Shown: positions 8,646 to 16,694, counted from the stretch's first letter. The stretch: 64,000 bases of DNA from CAZDXJ01 sp050303615 (GCA_050303615.1 JBNLCC010000033.1:1-64000); one strand, 5' to 3'. Notes: a model not told the origin generated them from the sequence alone. Program-made: numbers and translations.

Positions 8646-9155
8646 ATGAGCAACGACGAGAAAACTAGTTCTACAAAAGAAGGCGAGCAAGCCGGCTCTA
8701 CCAAAGAAAGTGCAATGAAGGCAGTTTGTAATATGATCGCCACTTTAAAACAATTGCGCGAAGAAAAACCCAAGGTTTTTTACGGAGGCGTCGGCGTTGT
8801 TGTTGTAGTTTTGTTATACCTGATGATGAGCGGCGGCAACTCCGGCAAGATTTCCGGGCCGGCTGTTAAAGACTTGGTAGTCGGACAGGAATATGTGTTG
8901 CGCAGTGCAAATACATATGAACAAAATTCAACGATACGGCTGGTTTCCACTCCCGGATCAATGGCAGCCTATGACGATACTGAAAAAGCGGACCGGGAGG
9001 GTTGTAAGCACCTTCCACAAGGCACAAGAGTTATTGTCAAAGATTTTTATGATGCTTATGGTAAACCAAAGACTTTTGCCAAGGTTACACCGGTATCCGG
9101 CGAATGCCAGGGGGCGACAGGCTGGACGCTGTCCACAAATATCCAGGAAAAATAA
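8646..9155 (+). CDS. Single-pass membrane protein of unknown function
   Basis: A 169-residue protein with a strong AGAGAGG ribosome site. Residues 1-45 are charged and cytoplasmic-looking. Residues 46-63 (GGVGVVVVVLLYLMMSG) form one membrane helix. The outer part of about 105 residues ends with the pattern ECQGATGWTLSTN and contains two cysteines that could form a disulfide (near 119 and 154). The outer domain recalls small SH3-like barrels (GQEYVLRS...GTRVIVKDFYD...GWTL). I do not recognise a named family. The gene is separated by 178 bases from the preceding gene and precedes the tRNA promoter. Confidence 0.6.
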   Translation: MSNDEKTSSTKEGEQAGSTKESAMKAVCNMIATLKQLREEKPKVFYGGVGVVVVVLLYLMMSGGNSGKISGPAVKDLVVGQEYVLRSANTYEQNSTIRLVSTPGSMAAYDDTEKADREGCKHLPQGTRVIVKDFYDAYGKPKTFAKVTPVSGECQGATGWTLSTNIQEK

Positions 9156-9165
9156 AATAATAGTA

Positions 9166-9193
9166 TTGACAGGTTCGTCAGTTTATTTATAAT
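9166..9193 (+). promoter_or_regulatory. Consensus sigma-70 promoter of tRNA genes
   Basis: A perfect -35 hexamer TTGACA (9166-9171) and a perfect -10 hexamer TATAAT (9188-9193), 16 bases apart and 20 bases before the tRNA-Gly gene. Confidence 0.9.
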
Positions 9194-9212
9194 AGTCGCT
9201 TCAATAAGCAGG

Positions 9213-9288
9213 GCGGGAATAGCTCAGTTGGTAGAGCACAACCTTGCCAAGGTTGGGGTCGCGAGTTCGAATCTCGTTTCCCGCTCCA
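9213..9288 (+). tRNA. tRNA-Gly (GCC)
   Basis: A 76-nt gene from GCGGGAATAGC to the encoded CCA. The acceptor stem pairs GCGGGAA with TTCCCGC, the anticodon loop reads TTGCCAA (anticodon GCC), and the T loop is TTCGAAT. Confidence 0.97.
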
Positions 9289-9301
9289 ATAGATTTAATC
9301 A

Positions 9302-9328
9302 AGCCGCGGATCTACGCGGCTTTTTTAT
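9302..9328 (+). terminator. Terminator-like hairpin between tRNA-Gly and tRNA-Cys
   Basis: AGCCGCG and CGCGGCT form a 7-bp GC-rich stem around GATCTA and are followed by TTTTTTA. It could end tRNA-Gly transcripts partially, with read-through to tRNA-Cys. Confidence 0.75.
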
Positions 9329-9338
9329 TTATCCTAAG

Positions 9339-9412
9339 GGCTGCGTAGCAAAGTGGTTATGCAGTGGCCTGCAAAGCCATCTACACCGGTTCGATTCCGG
9401 TCGCAGCCTCCA
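9339..9412 (+). tRNA. tRNA-Cys (GCA)
   Basis: A 74-nt gene from GGCTGCGTAGC to the encoded CCA. The anticodon loop is CTGCAAA with anticodon GCA, and the T arm is CCGGTTCGATTCCGG. Confidence 0.97.
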
Positions 9413-9592
9413 TTCGAAAAACCTTTTGCAAACACCGATTGCAGTAACTTAGTGTTTTCTCGAATATTTCTGTTGCGGCCATGGTGTGGCTATTTTTAGT
9501 GAACGCTTGTAGGAGCGCTTCAAACTTCGTCCGCTATTTCTAGCGGCAATGACGGGACGGGGAAATATCAAAATCCGCAATAGGAACTGCGT

Positions 9593-9622
9593 AAAAAGCC
9601 CGGCAAGTTGTTACTTACCGGG
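9593..9622 (-). terminator. Terminator of the SIR2-like gene
   Basis: On the minus strand CCCGGTAAGT pairs with ACTTGCCGGG (one G-T pair) around a 4-base loop and is followed by CTTTTT. It lies about 70 bases beyond the stop codon at 9691. The remaining bases between tRNA-Cys and this gene show nothing further. Confidence 0.8.
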
Positions 9623-9690
9623 GAGGGGTAACTGTCACTGAAAATGCAACGGAGTGGATGGCGTTGATTGAGATATTGGAATTAATGCTG

Positions 9691-10554
9691 TCAAGCGCTT
9701 CTTTTTAGCAATTGACTAAAACCGACATAGTCCATAAATTCGGCGACGTCCATATCAATAATTTCCAGACCTATCCGCTCGCAAAATCTTAATTCCTTTG
9801 CCGTCGGGTTTTTGTTCATTACCCAGCCTTTGGGTTCTTTTGCCCCATAAACAATATCGCTCATGACCATGCGTTCGGAATCGCGGTTCAAAGGCATGCC
9901 GAGCAGCAGATACTGTTTGTCACGGCGATATTCTTTCAGAAAACCGGGTATCGCAAAACCGCCCATTAATTCGGTAATGTAATCCACATAATCTGCGTCT
10001 GACGCGATGAAATTAGCATCAGGCAGTGGCGTGCCCATCGGTTTGAATAAAATCGGTAGGGTAATGTCAACCTGCTCCTGGGGAATCTCGAAATAATTTT
10101 TGCCGTCGAAATGGTAAATGCGGTATCGATATTGCGTGCCGCTCAAGCGCGCTACGCCGCAAATTAGGGTATGTTCTTCGTCGCTATAACTCTGCTGCAA
10201 CTGGGTGTCGCGGTTGATATCAATAACATAGGACGGCTTCCATTCGGCCAGCCAGTCATGCACCGTCGCGCGTGTCCAATCCGTTTCACCGTAGGTTTTG
10301 TTCAGGAACTGGGTAACGAAATTTCTTCCTCGTTTTAATTCCTGGTTCATGGCAGCACGGGGAAATTCATACATTAACTTCGGTGCCATCGGTTTGCCGT
10401 TGTTCATCGCCAAAATCAGACTGTCGCTATCGGCCGGCATCTGTTCACCGGTCACTGTGTTGGTTGCGTCATATAACACCCCCGGACCTAAATAGGGGAC
10501 AACCTTGTTTTCATATAAACCGGTCAAAATTTGGGAAATAACTTCGGAAGGCAT
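9691..10554 (-). CDS. nif-linked SIR2-like domain protein
   Basis: A 287-residue protein from the ATG at 10554, chosen because TTGGAGC lies 6 bases upstream. The N-terminus (ISQILTGLYENKVVPYLGPGVL) resembles the glycine-rich NAD-binding entry strand of SIR2-like proteins. The rest fits a SIR2-like Rossmann domain, but the catalytic histidine of true deacetylases cannot be assigned by eye. Genes of this type sit next to nif clusters in several diazotrophs; their function is not known to me. Here it is divergent from nifH and has its own sigma-54-type promoter match and upstream NifA-type site, so it should be expressed during nitrogen fixation. Confidence 0.6.
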   Translation of the reverse strand: MPSEVISQILTGLYENKVVPYLGPGVLYDATNTVTGEQMPADSDSLILAMNNGKPMAPKLMYEFPRAAMNQELKRGRNFVTQFLNKTYGETDWTRATVHDWLAEWKPSYVIDINRDTQLQQSYSDEEHTLICGVARLSGTQYRYRIYHFDGKNYFEIPQEQVDITLPILFKPMGTPLPDANFIASDADYVDYITELMGGFAIPGFLKEYRRDKQYLLLGMPLNRDSERMVMSDIVYGAKEPKGWVMNKNPTAKELRFCERIGLEIIDMDVAEFMDYVGFSQLLKRSA

Positions 10555-10592
10555 GATTCGCTCCAATTAATAATGATAGTCATAACAAGACA

Positions 10593-10609
10593 TGCAAATA
10601 TCAATCCAA
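10593..10609 (-). promoter_or_regulatory. Candidate sigma-54 promoter of the SIR2-like gene
   Basis: On the minus strand TTGG, then 10 bases to GC, then A: TTGGATTGATATTTGCA. The -24 GG and -12 GC doublets have the required 10-base spacing and the TTGCA half is exact, but the CAC after GG is not conserved. It lies 39 bases before the ATG. Confidence 0.55.
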
Positions 10610-10730
10610 ATATTCCTTTGTTCTTACAATAAAATCCAAGTGATTCGCTAAATGCCTATTTCTATGGCGAAAAATAACTGTGTAACAAGCGCTGGATAAT
10701 CAGCCGGACCGGAAAACGGAATACGGAGAT

Positions 10731-10746
10731 TGTACCGTTGGCAACA
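10731..10746. promoter_or_regulatory. NifA-type upstream activator site (TGT-N10-ACA)
   Basis: TGTACCGTTGGCAACA, an exact TGT-N10-ACA. It is about 122 bases upstream of the candidate SIR2-gene promoter. An overlapping inverted repeat CAACAAT-N5-ATTGTTG occupies 10742-10760. Confidence 0.55.
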
Positions 10747-10861
10747 ATCGAACATTGTTGGTGAATACGACGGAGCAAAGTTCGCACCCTGCACCACGTC
10801 GAAGCCCGCAACTTTAAATAAGCGTGTACACCTTATCAATGACACACAGTAATAACCTTGC

Positions 10862-10877
10862 TGTCAGTAAGCTAACA
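10862..10877. promoter_or_regulatory. NifA upstream activator site of nifH
   Basis: TGTCAGTAAGCTAACA, an exact TGT-N10-ACA about 100 bases upstream of the nifH -24 element, the usual distance for NifA acting through DNA looping. Confidence 0.8.
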
Positions 10878-10975
10878 ACACAACAACAAAATGTTTGTTA
10901 TGGTACGTAATTTCTGCGCTGAAAAATAAATAAAATAACCATATAAAACAGTACCTTATTGGTTTTTATCAGGTT

Positions 10976-10991
10976 TGGCACGGTGCTTGCT
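10976..10991 (+). promoter_or_regulatory. Sigma-54 promoter of nifHDK
   Basis: TGGCACGGTGCTTGCT matches the consensus TGGCAC-N5-TTGCW exactly. Transcription should start near 11003, leaving a leader of about 40 bases that ends with TAGGAG before nifH. Confidence 0.93.
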
Positions 10992-11044
10992 GCTAGTGCA
11001 GTGTGTTCAATGAAAAGCCCTAACACTAAACATAGGAGAAAACC

Positions 11045-11920
11045 ATGGCATTACGTCAATGTGCAATATACGGTAAAGGTGGAATCGGTAAATCCACCAC
11101 TACACAAAATCTGGTAGCTGGCCTGGCCGAGCTTGGAAAAAAAGTCATGATCGTTGGTTGTGACCCTAAAGCCGATTCTACTCGCTTGATTCTGCATTCA
11201 AAAGCACAAACTACTATTATGCATTTGGCTGCAGAAGCAGGCAGTGTTGAAGACCTTGAGCTGGAAGATGTGTTAAAGGTCGGTTACGGCGATATCAAAT
11301 GCGTCGAATCAGGTGGTCCTGAGCCTGGGGTCGGATGTGCCGGCCGCGGTGTAATCACGGCCATTAACTTCCTTGAAGAAGAAGGAGCCTATGATGACGA
11401 GCTCGATTTTGTTTTTTATGACGTTCTTGGCGACGTTGTGTGTGGTGGTTTTGCCATGCCAATCCGTGAAAACAAGGCGCAGGAGATTTACATCGTTTGT
11501 TCGGGAGAAATGATGGCGATGTACGCCGCCAACAACATCGCGAAAGGTATCGTGAAATACGCGAATTCAGGTGGTGTACGGTTAGCTGGTTTGATCTGTA
11601 ACTCACGTAACACCGACCGTGAAGACGAGCTGATCATGCAGTTGGCGGAAAAAATGAATACTACCATGATTCATTTCATTCCACGCGACAACGTTGTACA
11701 ACGTGCCGAAATCCGTCGTATGACTGTGATCGAATACGATCCTTCAGCAAAACAAGCGGACGAATATCGTGCTTTGGCTAGCAAAATCATCAACAACACT
11801 AACCTGCAGATTCCAACACCTATCACGATGGATGAGCTGGAAGACCTGTTGATGGAATTCGGCATCATGGAAGCCGAAGACGAGTCTGTCATCGGTCAAA
11901 CCGCCGCTGCCGAAGGTTAA
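11045..11920 (+). CDS. nifH: Nitrogenase iron protein NifH
   Basis: A 291-residue dinitrogenase reductase. It hydrolyses MgATP and passes electrons from its 4Fe-4S cluster to NifDK, and is also needed for FeMo-cofactor maturation. The P-loop GKGGIGKST begins at residue 10. The cluster ligands Cys98 (GVGCAGRG) and Cys133 (VVCGGFAMP) are present, as is Arg101, the residue modified by DraT, which is encoded at 52.9 kb. It has an AGGAG ribosome site and a sigma-54/NifA promoter. It is followed by a strong hairpin before nifD. Confidence 0.99.
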   Translation: MALRQCAIYGKGGIGKSTTTQNLVAGLAELGKKVMIVGCDPKADSTRLILHSKAQTTIMHLAAEAGSVEDLELEDVLKVGYGDIKCVESGGPEPGVGCAGRGVITAINFLEEEGAYDDELDFVFYDVLGDVVCGGFAMPIRENKAQEIYIVCSGEMMAMYAANNIAKGIVKYANSGGVRLAGLICNSRNTDREDELIMQLAEKMNTTMIHFIPRDNVVQRAEIRRMTVIEYDPSAKQADEYRALASKIINNTNLQIPTPITMDELEDLLMEFGIMEAEDESVIGQTAAAEG

Positions 11921-11938
11921 TCGGAATCGTTCGTAACT

Positions 11939-11963
11939 AGGAGAGTAATTTAATTACTCTCCT
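11939..11963 (+). other. Strong hairpin in the nifH-nifD gap
   Basis: A 25-base near-perfect palindrome with 12-base arms (AGGAGAGTAATT and its complement) around one base. No T run follows, so it is more likely an mRNA-stabilising or processing structure than a terminator. It may raise NifH above NifDK. Confidence 0.75.
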
Positions 11964-12014
11964 TATCCTTAAAAGGCTTACCGGGAGATTACCCGCAGCA
12001 ATAGGAGAATCACT

Positions 12015-13496
12015 ATGTCTGCTTTGAGCAAAGAAGAAACAGAAGCGCTTATTCAGGAAGTCCTGGAAGTTTATCCTGAAAAAGCCCAAAAAGACCGTGC
12101 TAAACATCTGGCCATAAATGACCAGAGCCTGGAGAAATCCAATAAATGTATCACTTCAAACCGTAAATCCCTGCCGGGTGTGATGACCATTCGTGGTTGC
12201 GCTTACGCCGGTTCCAAAGGGGTGGTCTGGGGCCCGATCAAGGATATGATCCATATTTCGCACGGTCCGGTAGGTTGCGGTCAGTATTCTCGCGCCGGTC
12301 GCCGCAATTATTACGTCGGCACCACAGGTGTGAATACGTTCGGCACGATGAACTTTACTTCCGACTTCCAGGAAAAGGACATTGTGTTCGGCGGTGATAA
12401 AAAACTGGCCAAATTAATCGATGAAATTGAACAGTTATTCCCGTTGAATAAAGGCATTTCAATACAATCGGAATGCCCGATCGGTTTAATCGGTGATGAC
12501 ATCGAAGCGGTAGCCAAACAAAAAAACAAAGAGCACGGTAAAGCGGTTGTGCCGGTGCGTTGCGAAGGTTTTCGCGGCGTATCGCAATCACTGGGTCACC
12601 ATATCGCCAACGATGCTATTCGTGATTGGGTGCTGGGTAATCGCGACGGTGATGATAGCTTCGAAACCACAGCGTATGACGTTGCGGTCATCGGCGATTA
12701 CAATATCGGCGGCGATGCCTGGGCTTCGCGTACTTTGTTGGAAGAAATGGGGTTGCGCGTAGTTGCGCAATGGTCAGGTGACGGTACCATTTCCGAAATT
12801 GAAAACACCCCGAAAGTGAAACTGAATCTGATCCACTGTTACCGTTCGATGAACTATATCGCACGGCACATGGAGGAAAAATACAATATTCCCTGGATCG
12901 AATATAACTTCTTCGGCCCGACTAAAATTGCCGAGTCGTTGCGTAGAATTGCCGCACATTTCGACGACAAAATCAAGGAAGGTGCGGAGAGAGTGATCGA
13001 GCGCTACAAGGCCGAATACGAAGCAGTAATCGCCAAATACCGTCCGCGTCTGGAAGGTAAGAAAGTGATGCTGTATGTCGGCGGTCTGCGTCCCCGGCAC
13101 GTGATCGGCGCTTATGAAGACCTGGGCATGGAAGTGGTCGGCACCGGTTATGAGTTTGGCCATAACGACGATTACGATCGTACTATCAAGGAAATGGGTA
13201 ATGCTACCTTGCTGTACGATGACGTTACCGGCTATGAGTTTGAGGAATTCGTCAAAAAAGTCAAACCGGATCTGGTCGGTTCCGGTATTAAGGAAAAATA
13301 CATCTTCCAGAAAATGGGTATTCCATTCCGGCAGATGCATTCCTGGGATTACTCCGGCCCTTATCACGGCTATGACGGCTTTGCCATCTTTGCTCGGGAT
13401 ATGGACATGACACTGAACAATCCCTGCTGGAAAAACATAAAAGCACCCTGGAAAAAAGACCTCGCTGAGGAAGCGCCTCTGGCTGCCAGTGCTTGA
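12015..13496 (+). CDS. nifD: Nitrogenase MoFe protein alpha chain NifD
   Basis: A 493-residue alpha subunit of dinitrogenase, which carries FeMo-cofactor and shares the P-cluster with NifK. Visible hallmarks are the P-cluster cysteine segments RGCAYAGSKGVVWGPI and HGPVGCGQYS, then ECPIGLIGDD, the cofactor cysteine in LIHCYRSMNYI (about residue 276), and the cofactor histidine in RQMHSWDYSGPYHG (about residue 444). Length is normal. An AGGAG site lies before the ATG. It sits 94 bases after nifH and 132 bases before nifK. Confidence 0.99.
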   Translation: MSALSKEETEALIQEVLEVYPEKAQKDRAKHLAINDQSLEKSNKCITSNRKSLPGVMTIRGCAYAGSKGVVWGPIKDMIHISHGPVGCGQYSRAGRRNYYVGTTGVNTFGTMNFTSDFQEKDIVFGGDKKLAKLIDEIEQLFPLNKGISIQSECPIGLIGDDIEAVAKQKNKEHGKAVVPVRCEGFRGVSQSLGHHIANDAIRDWVLGNRDGDDSFETTAYDVAVIGDYNIGGDAWASRTLLEEMGLRVVAQWSGDGTISEIENTPKVKLNLIHCYRSMNYIARHMEEKYNIPWIEYNFFGPTKIAESLRRIAAHFDDKIKEGAERVIERYKAEYEAVIAKYRPRLEGKKVMLYVGGLRPRHVIGAYEDLGMEVVGTGYEFGHNDDYDRTIKEMGNATLLYDDVTGYEFEEFVKKVKPDLVGSGIKEKYIFQKMGIPFRQMHSWDYSGPYHGYDGFAIFARDMDMTLNNPCWKNIKAPWKKDLAEEAPLAASA

Positions 13497-13520
13497 TTTT
13501 TCCGTGGATAGGTCGAGTAG

Positions 13521-13537
13521 GGTACGCACTGCGTACC
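13521..13537. repeat. Short palindrome in the nifD-nifK gap
   Basis: GGTACGC and GCGTACC around ACT, preceded by GTAG. A looser relative (GGGCATGC...GCATACCC) lies at 18450-18467 before nifE. This looks like a dispersed REP-type element and could also act as an mRNA stem-loop. Confidence 0.55.
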
Positions 13538-13628
13538 TTGCTTAACCAAAAAATTTTGATGGTGTGTGATGCATACCTTACAATTCTCAAAACGTAGTCC
13601 ACAGATTAGTGGCACGTAGGAGTCTATC

Positions 13629-15212
13629 ATGAGTCAACAAGTCGACAATATACAACCCAGTTATCCTTTGTTCAGAACCGATGAATATAAGGACAATCTC
13701 GCGCAAAAACGCGCTGAATACGAAGAACGTCATCCGCAGGAGAACATTGACGAAATCTTTCAATGGACTACCACTGAAGAGTATCAGGAGCTCAATTTTA
13801 ACCGCGAAGCGCTGACCGTTAACCCGGCCAAAGCCTGTCAACCGTTGGGCGCGGTATTGTGTGCGCTGGGTTTTGAAAAAACCATGCCTTATGTACACGG
13901 CTCGCAAGGTTGTGTTGCGTATTTCCGAACCTACTTCAATCGTCATTTTAAAGAGCCGGTTTCCTGTGTGTCCGATTCGATGACCGAAGATGCGGCGGTA
14001 TTCGGCGGACAGAAGAATATGTTCGCCGGTCTGGAAAACGCTAAAGCACTTTATAAACCCGATATGATTGCCGTTTCAACTACCTGTATGGCGGAAGTGA
14101 TCGGCGACGATTTGAATGCGTTCATTAATAACGCCAAAAAAGAAGGCCATATTGAGCAGGAATACCCGACACCGTTTGCCCACACGCCAAGCTTTGTCGG
14201 CAGCCACACCACCGGCTGGGATAACATGTTCGAAGGTATCGCCCGCTATTTCACCCTTGAGAAAGGTATGATGCCTGAGGGGAAATACGAAATTGGCAGT
14301 AACGGTAAAATCAACTTCGTGCCCGGTTTCGAAACCTACTTAGGTAATTTCCGCGTCATCCATCGCATGATGCAGGAAATGGGCGTGGATTACACACTGA
14401 TGAGTGATCCGACCGAAGTGCTGGATACCCCGGCAGACGGAGAATTCCGTATGTATGCCGGCGGCACTACGATGGACGAAGTGAAAGATGCACCGAATGC
14501 CATCACCACGTTCCTGTTGCAACCTTGGCAGTTGGATAAAACCAAAAAATTGGTGCAGAATAGCTGGAAACAGGACGTGCCCAAGCTGAATATTCCGATG
14601 GGCCTGGAGTGGACCGATGAGTTGCTGATGAAGATTTCGGAAGTGACCGGTAAACCGATTGCCGAATCACTGGAAAAGGAACGCGGCCGTCTGGTGGATA
14701 TGATGACTGACTCCCATGCCTGGCTGCACGGCAAGAAGTTCGCGCTTTACGGCGATGCCGACTTCTGTATGGGGATGACCAAATTCCTGCTGGAATTAGG
14801 TGCGGAACCAACCGACGTGCTTTGCAATCATGCCAACAAACGCTGGCGTAAAGCGATGGAAAAAATGGTCAGTGAGTCGCCCTACGGTGTCAACACTCAA
14901 ATTCACATCGGAAAAGACTTATGGCATTTCCGCTCACTGATGTTTACCAATAAACCGGATTTCATGATCGGTAATTCATACGGCAAATTTATTCAACGAG
15001 ACACCCATTATAAAGGTGACGAATTCGAAGTGCCGTTAATTCGTATCGGCTTTCCGATCTTTGATCGTCACCATCTGCATCGCATGACGACACTCGGCTA
15101 CGAAGGCGCCATCTATATCCTGACCACACTGGTTAATGCTGTGCTGGAGCAATTGGATAAAGAAACCATCGGTATGGGAACAACCGATTACAACTACGAT
15201 CTGATTCGTTAA
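13629..15212 (+). CDS. nifK: Nitrogenase MoFe protein beta chain NifK
   Basis: A 527-residue beta subunit of dinitrogenase. P-cluster cysteines are in AKACQPLGAVLCALG, HGSQGCVAYFRTYFNRHF and EPVSCVSDSMTEDAAVFGG; TTCMAEVIGDD follows. The long N-terminal extension of about 60 residues (ending before NREALTVNPAKACQP) is typical of the group I nitrogenases of gammaproteobacteria such as Azotobacter. An AGGAG site precedes the ATG. It is the third gene of the nifHDK operon and is followed by a hairpin with a T tract before nifT. Confidence 0.99.
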   Translation: MSQQVDNIQPSYPLFRTDEYKDNLAQKRAEYEERHPQENIDEIFQWTTTEEYQELNFNREALTVNPAKACQPLGAVLCALGFEKTMPYVHGSQGCVAYFRTYFNRHFKEPVSCVSDSMTEDAAVFGGQKNMFAGLENAKALYKPDMIAVSTTCMAEVIGDDLNAFINNAKKEGHIEQEYPTPFAHTPSFVGSHTTGWDNMFEGIARYFTLEKGMMPEGKYEIGSNGKINFVPGFETYLGNFRVIHRMMQEMGVDYTLMSDPTEVLDTPADGEFRMYAGGTTMDEVKDAPNAITTFLLQPWQLDKTKKLVQNSWKQDVPKLNIPMGLEWTDELLMKISEVTGKPIAESLEKERGRLVDMMTDSHAWLHGKKFALYGDADFCMGMTKFLLELGAEPTDVLCNHANKRWRKAMEKMVSESPYGVNTQIHIGKDLWHFRSLMFTNKPDFMIGNSYGKFIQRDTHYKGDEFEVPLIRIGFPIFDRHHLHRMTTLGYEGAIYILTTLVNAVLEQLDKETIGMGTTDYNYDLIR

Positions 15213-15227
15213 TTGTCATAGTATCCG

Positions 15228-15280
15228 GCCGGTGGGCTCTATAGAAATTACGAATAGAGTTCACCGGCTACCCTATTTTT
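15228..15280 (+). terminator. Leaky terminator or attenuator between nifK and nifT
   Basis: A stem of about 15 bp (arms 15228-15242 and 15254-15268, with two G-U pairs in RNA) around an 11-base loop, followed after CTACCCTA by TTTTT. It would lower expression of nifT and later genes relative to nifHDK. Confidence 0.65.
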
Positions 15281-15291
15281 GGAGTTTTATT

Positions 15292-15504
15292 ATGCCCAGT
15301 GTGATGTTACGAAACAGAGAGGACGGGAAACTGCTTTTCTATGTAGCGAAAAAAGATCTGGAGGAAACGGTTGAATCAATCGAATTCGACAGTCCCGAAA
15401 AATGGGGCGGTGAAGTGGTGTTGGGTGATGGCTCGCGCTATTATTTCGAACCGATGGATACCCCGCCCGATATTCCGATTACCCTACGCGCCAAGCGTTT
15501 ATAA
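15292..15504 (+). CDS. nifT: NifT/FixU family protein
   Basis: A 70-residue protein starting at the ATG at 15292, which has GGAG 7 bases upstream. The sequence MPSVMLRNREDGKLLFYVAKKD and the ending ITLRAKRL match the NifT/FixU family. NifT is conserved after nifK in many diazotrophs; mutants have mild or no phenotype and its biochemical role is unsettled. It is followed 14 bases later by a ferredoxin gene. Confidence 0.93.
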   Translation: MPSVMLRNREDGKLLFYVAKKDLEETVESIEFDSPEKWGGEVVLGDGSRYYFEPMDTPPDIPITLRAKRL

Positions 15505-15518
15505 CATTCAGGAGACAA

Positions 15519-15722
15519 ATGATGGCTTTATATATTGTTGCTGACGAATGTATTTCCTGTGGTGATTGCGAGCCGGTCTGCCCGACCGGGTCGATCACTG
15601 AAGGAGCGATAGTTTTTGAAATTAACAAAAAGACATGTACCGAATGCGAAGGGGATTTCGACTCTCCCGAATGTGTTCGCGTTTGTCCCATTGATAATTG
15701 TATTCTGCCTTTAGAGGCTTAA
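15519..15722 (+). CDS. nif-associated 2[4Fe-4S] ferredoxin
   Basis: A 67-residue (or 66 from the second ATG) small ferredoxin with two cluster motifs: CISCGDCEPVCPT and CTECEGDFDSPECVRVCPIDNC. The insertion between the second and third cysteines of the second motif is typical of FdxN/YfhL-like ferredoxins of nif clusters. It probably passes electrons to nitrogenase or to a cofactor-assembly enzyme such as NifB, which is not in this window. It is in the nifHDK operon, between nifT and nifY. Confidence 0.93.
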   Translation: MMALYIVADECISCGDCEPVCPTGSITEGAIVFEINKKTCTECEGDFDSPECVRVCPIDNCILPLEA

Positions 15723-15726
15723 TATA

Positions 15727-16431
15727 ATGAGCCAGTCAACCTTGTCACGGGAGCTGGCTTTACGTATCGGGCTTGCCGCCAGGGCTTTGCCCGATACGCA
15801 ACCCAAGCTGCTGGTCGACGCACTGACCGGTATTTTAGGGTTGCCGATAACAGAAGAAAAGCTGGCTTCTCTGACGTTGAAACAATACCAGCAAGCTTTC
15901 CAGTGTGCTTATACGCCGGAAATTCTGCAAAAATCGCTGACATTGCTGCAAAACGGCGACCTGTCGGGAATTACGGCGGCATCATCCCGAGTCCAGTTTT
16001 ATCGCGCCGGCGATATGCCGAATTCGATTCGGGTCGCGGTCGCCAGCCAGAATGGCGTTTATATTGACGGCCAATTCAGCCTTTGCAAACAATTTTATAT
16101 TTTTCAAATCTCTGCGTGCGAACAGCGGTTGATTGCTATTCGTGCCGCTGAAACCGCGGAACCGTTGAAAGCCGAACAAAAACAGTATTACCGTGCTGAA
16201 TTGATACAGGATTGCCAAGTGCTTTACAGTCATTCGATCGGTGCCCAAGCTGCGGCAAAAGTCATTAATCAGGGCGTGCATCCGATTAAAATGAGCGGTA
16301 AGGCAATCATCACCGACATCATAGAACAGTTGCAGCATGTTTTATTGACATCGCCGCCGCCGTGGCTGGCAAAAAGCATGGGCGTGACCAGAAATCCGTT
16401 TAACCATACGCTGCAGGAAAAGATGACATGA
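15727..16431 (+). CDS. nifY: NifY, nitrogenase cofactor carrier/chaperone
   Basis: A 234-residue protein of the NifX/NifY/NafY family. The N-terminal 95 residues form a helical domain (ALRIGLAARALPDTQPKLLVDAL), and a NifX-like cofactor-binding domain covers about 100-215 (SIRVAVASQNGVYIDGQFSLC...LYSHSIGAQAAAKVINQGVHPIKM). The end, PPPWLAKSMGVTRNP, is the family signature. These proteins hold apo-dinitrogenase or FeMo-co during maturation. A longer-diverged relative is encoded at 50.4 kb. Its end overlaps the next gene by ATGA. Confidence 0.93.
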   Translation: MSQSTLSRELALRIGLAARALPDTQPKLLVDALTGILGLPITEEKLASLTLKQYQQAFQCAYTPEILQKSLTLLQNGDLSGITAASSRVQFYRAGDMPNSIRVAVASQNGVYIDGQFSLCKQFYIFQISACEQRLIAIRAAETAEPLKAEQKQYYRAELIQDCQVLYSHSIGAQAAAKVINQGVHPIKMSGKAIITDIIEQLQHVLLTSPPPWLAKSMGVTRNPFNHTLQEKMT

Positions 16432-16694
16432 TCAGCGAACAAACCCTGATACAAATTGCCGACCGGGTGACGGCCGCAGGTGTCGATGAAAGCACGCTTG
16501 CCGCGCTTAGAGGTGATTATCCCGAGCTGCATTTTACCTGGTGCAGTGACGATGATATCACTAATATCGAGCCGGTACTAGAACGAGAGCAATTCAACCT
16601 TTTTCTGGTGGACGGCCGTGAGCACTGTCTTTGCCTGACCCGCGATTTTGAAAACGCGACCGGCGTGGTGGTAGCTGAAATCTATAGCGATTGA
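16428..16694 (+). CDS. Small conserved nif-cluster protein
   Basis: An 88-residue acidic protein overlapping nifY by four bases. It matches the type of short ORF that follows nifY in Azotobacter-like clusters (DUF6129-like, from memory). One half is a possible helix (SEQTLIQIADRVTAAG), the other a strand-rich part (FNLFLVDGREHCLCLTRDF) with a Cys-Leu-Cys. No function is established. Coupling to nifY suggests a role in cofactor handling or regulation of maturation, but this is inference. Confidence 0.75.
   Translation: MISEQTLIQIADRVTAAGVDESTLAALRGDYPELHFTWCSDDDITNIEPVLEREQFNLFLVDGREHCLCLTRDFENATGVVVAEIYSD

Noticed and set aside
10774..10789. Another -24/-12-like match on the minus strand upstream of the SIR2-like gene
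   Set aside because: The GG half is weak (GGGTGC) and it lies 220 bases from the start codon; the match at 10593 is better placed.
10648..10845. 65-codon minus-strand frame in the nifH upstream region
   Set aside because: It covers promoter and activator sites, has no ribosome site and no recognisable sequence.
12774..13529. Long antisense frame across nifD
   Set aside because: 251 codons but it mirrors codon bias of nifD; no protein features.
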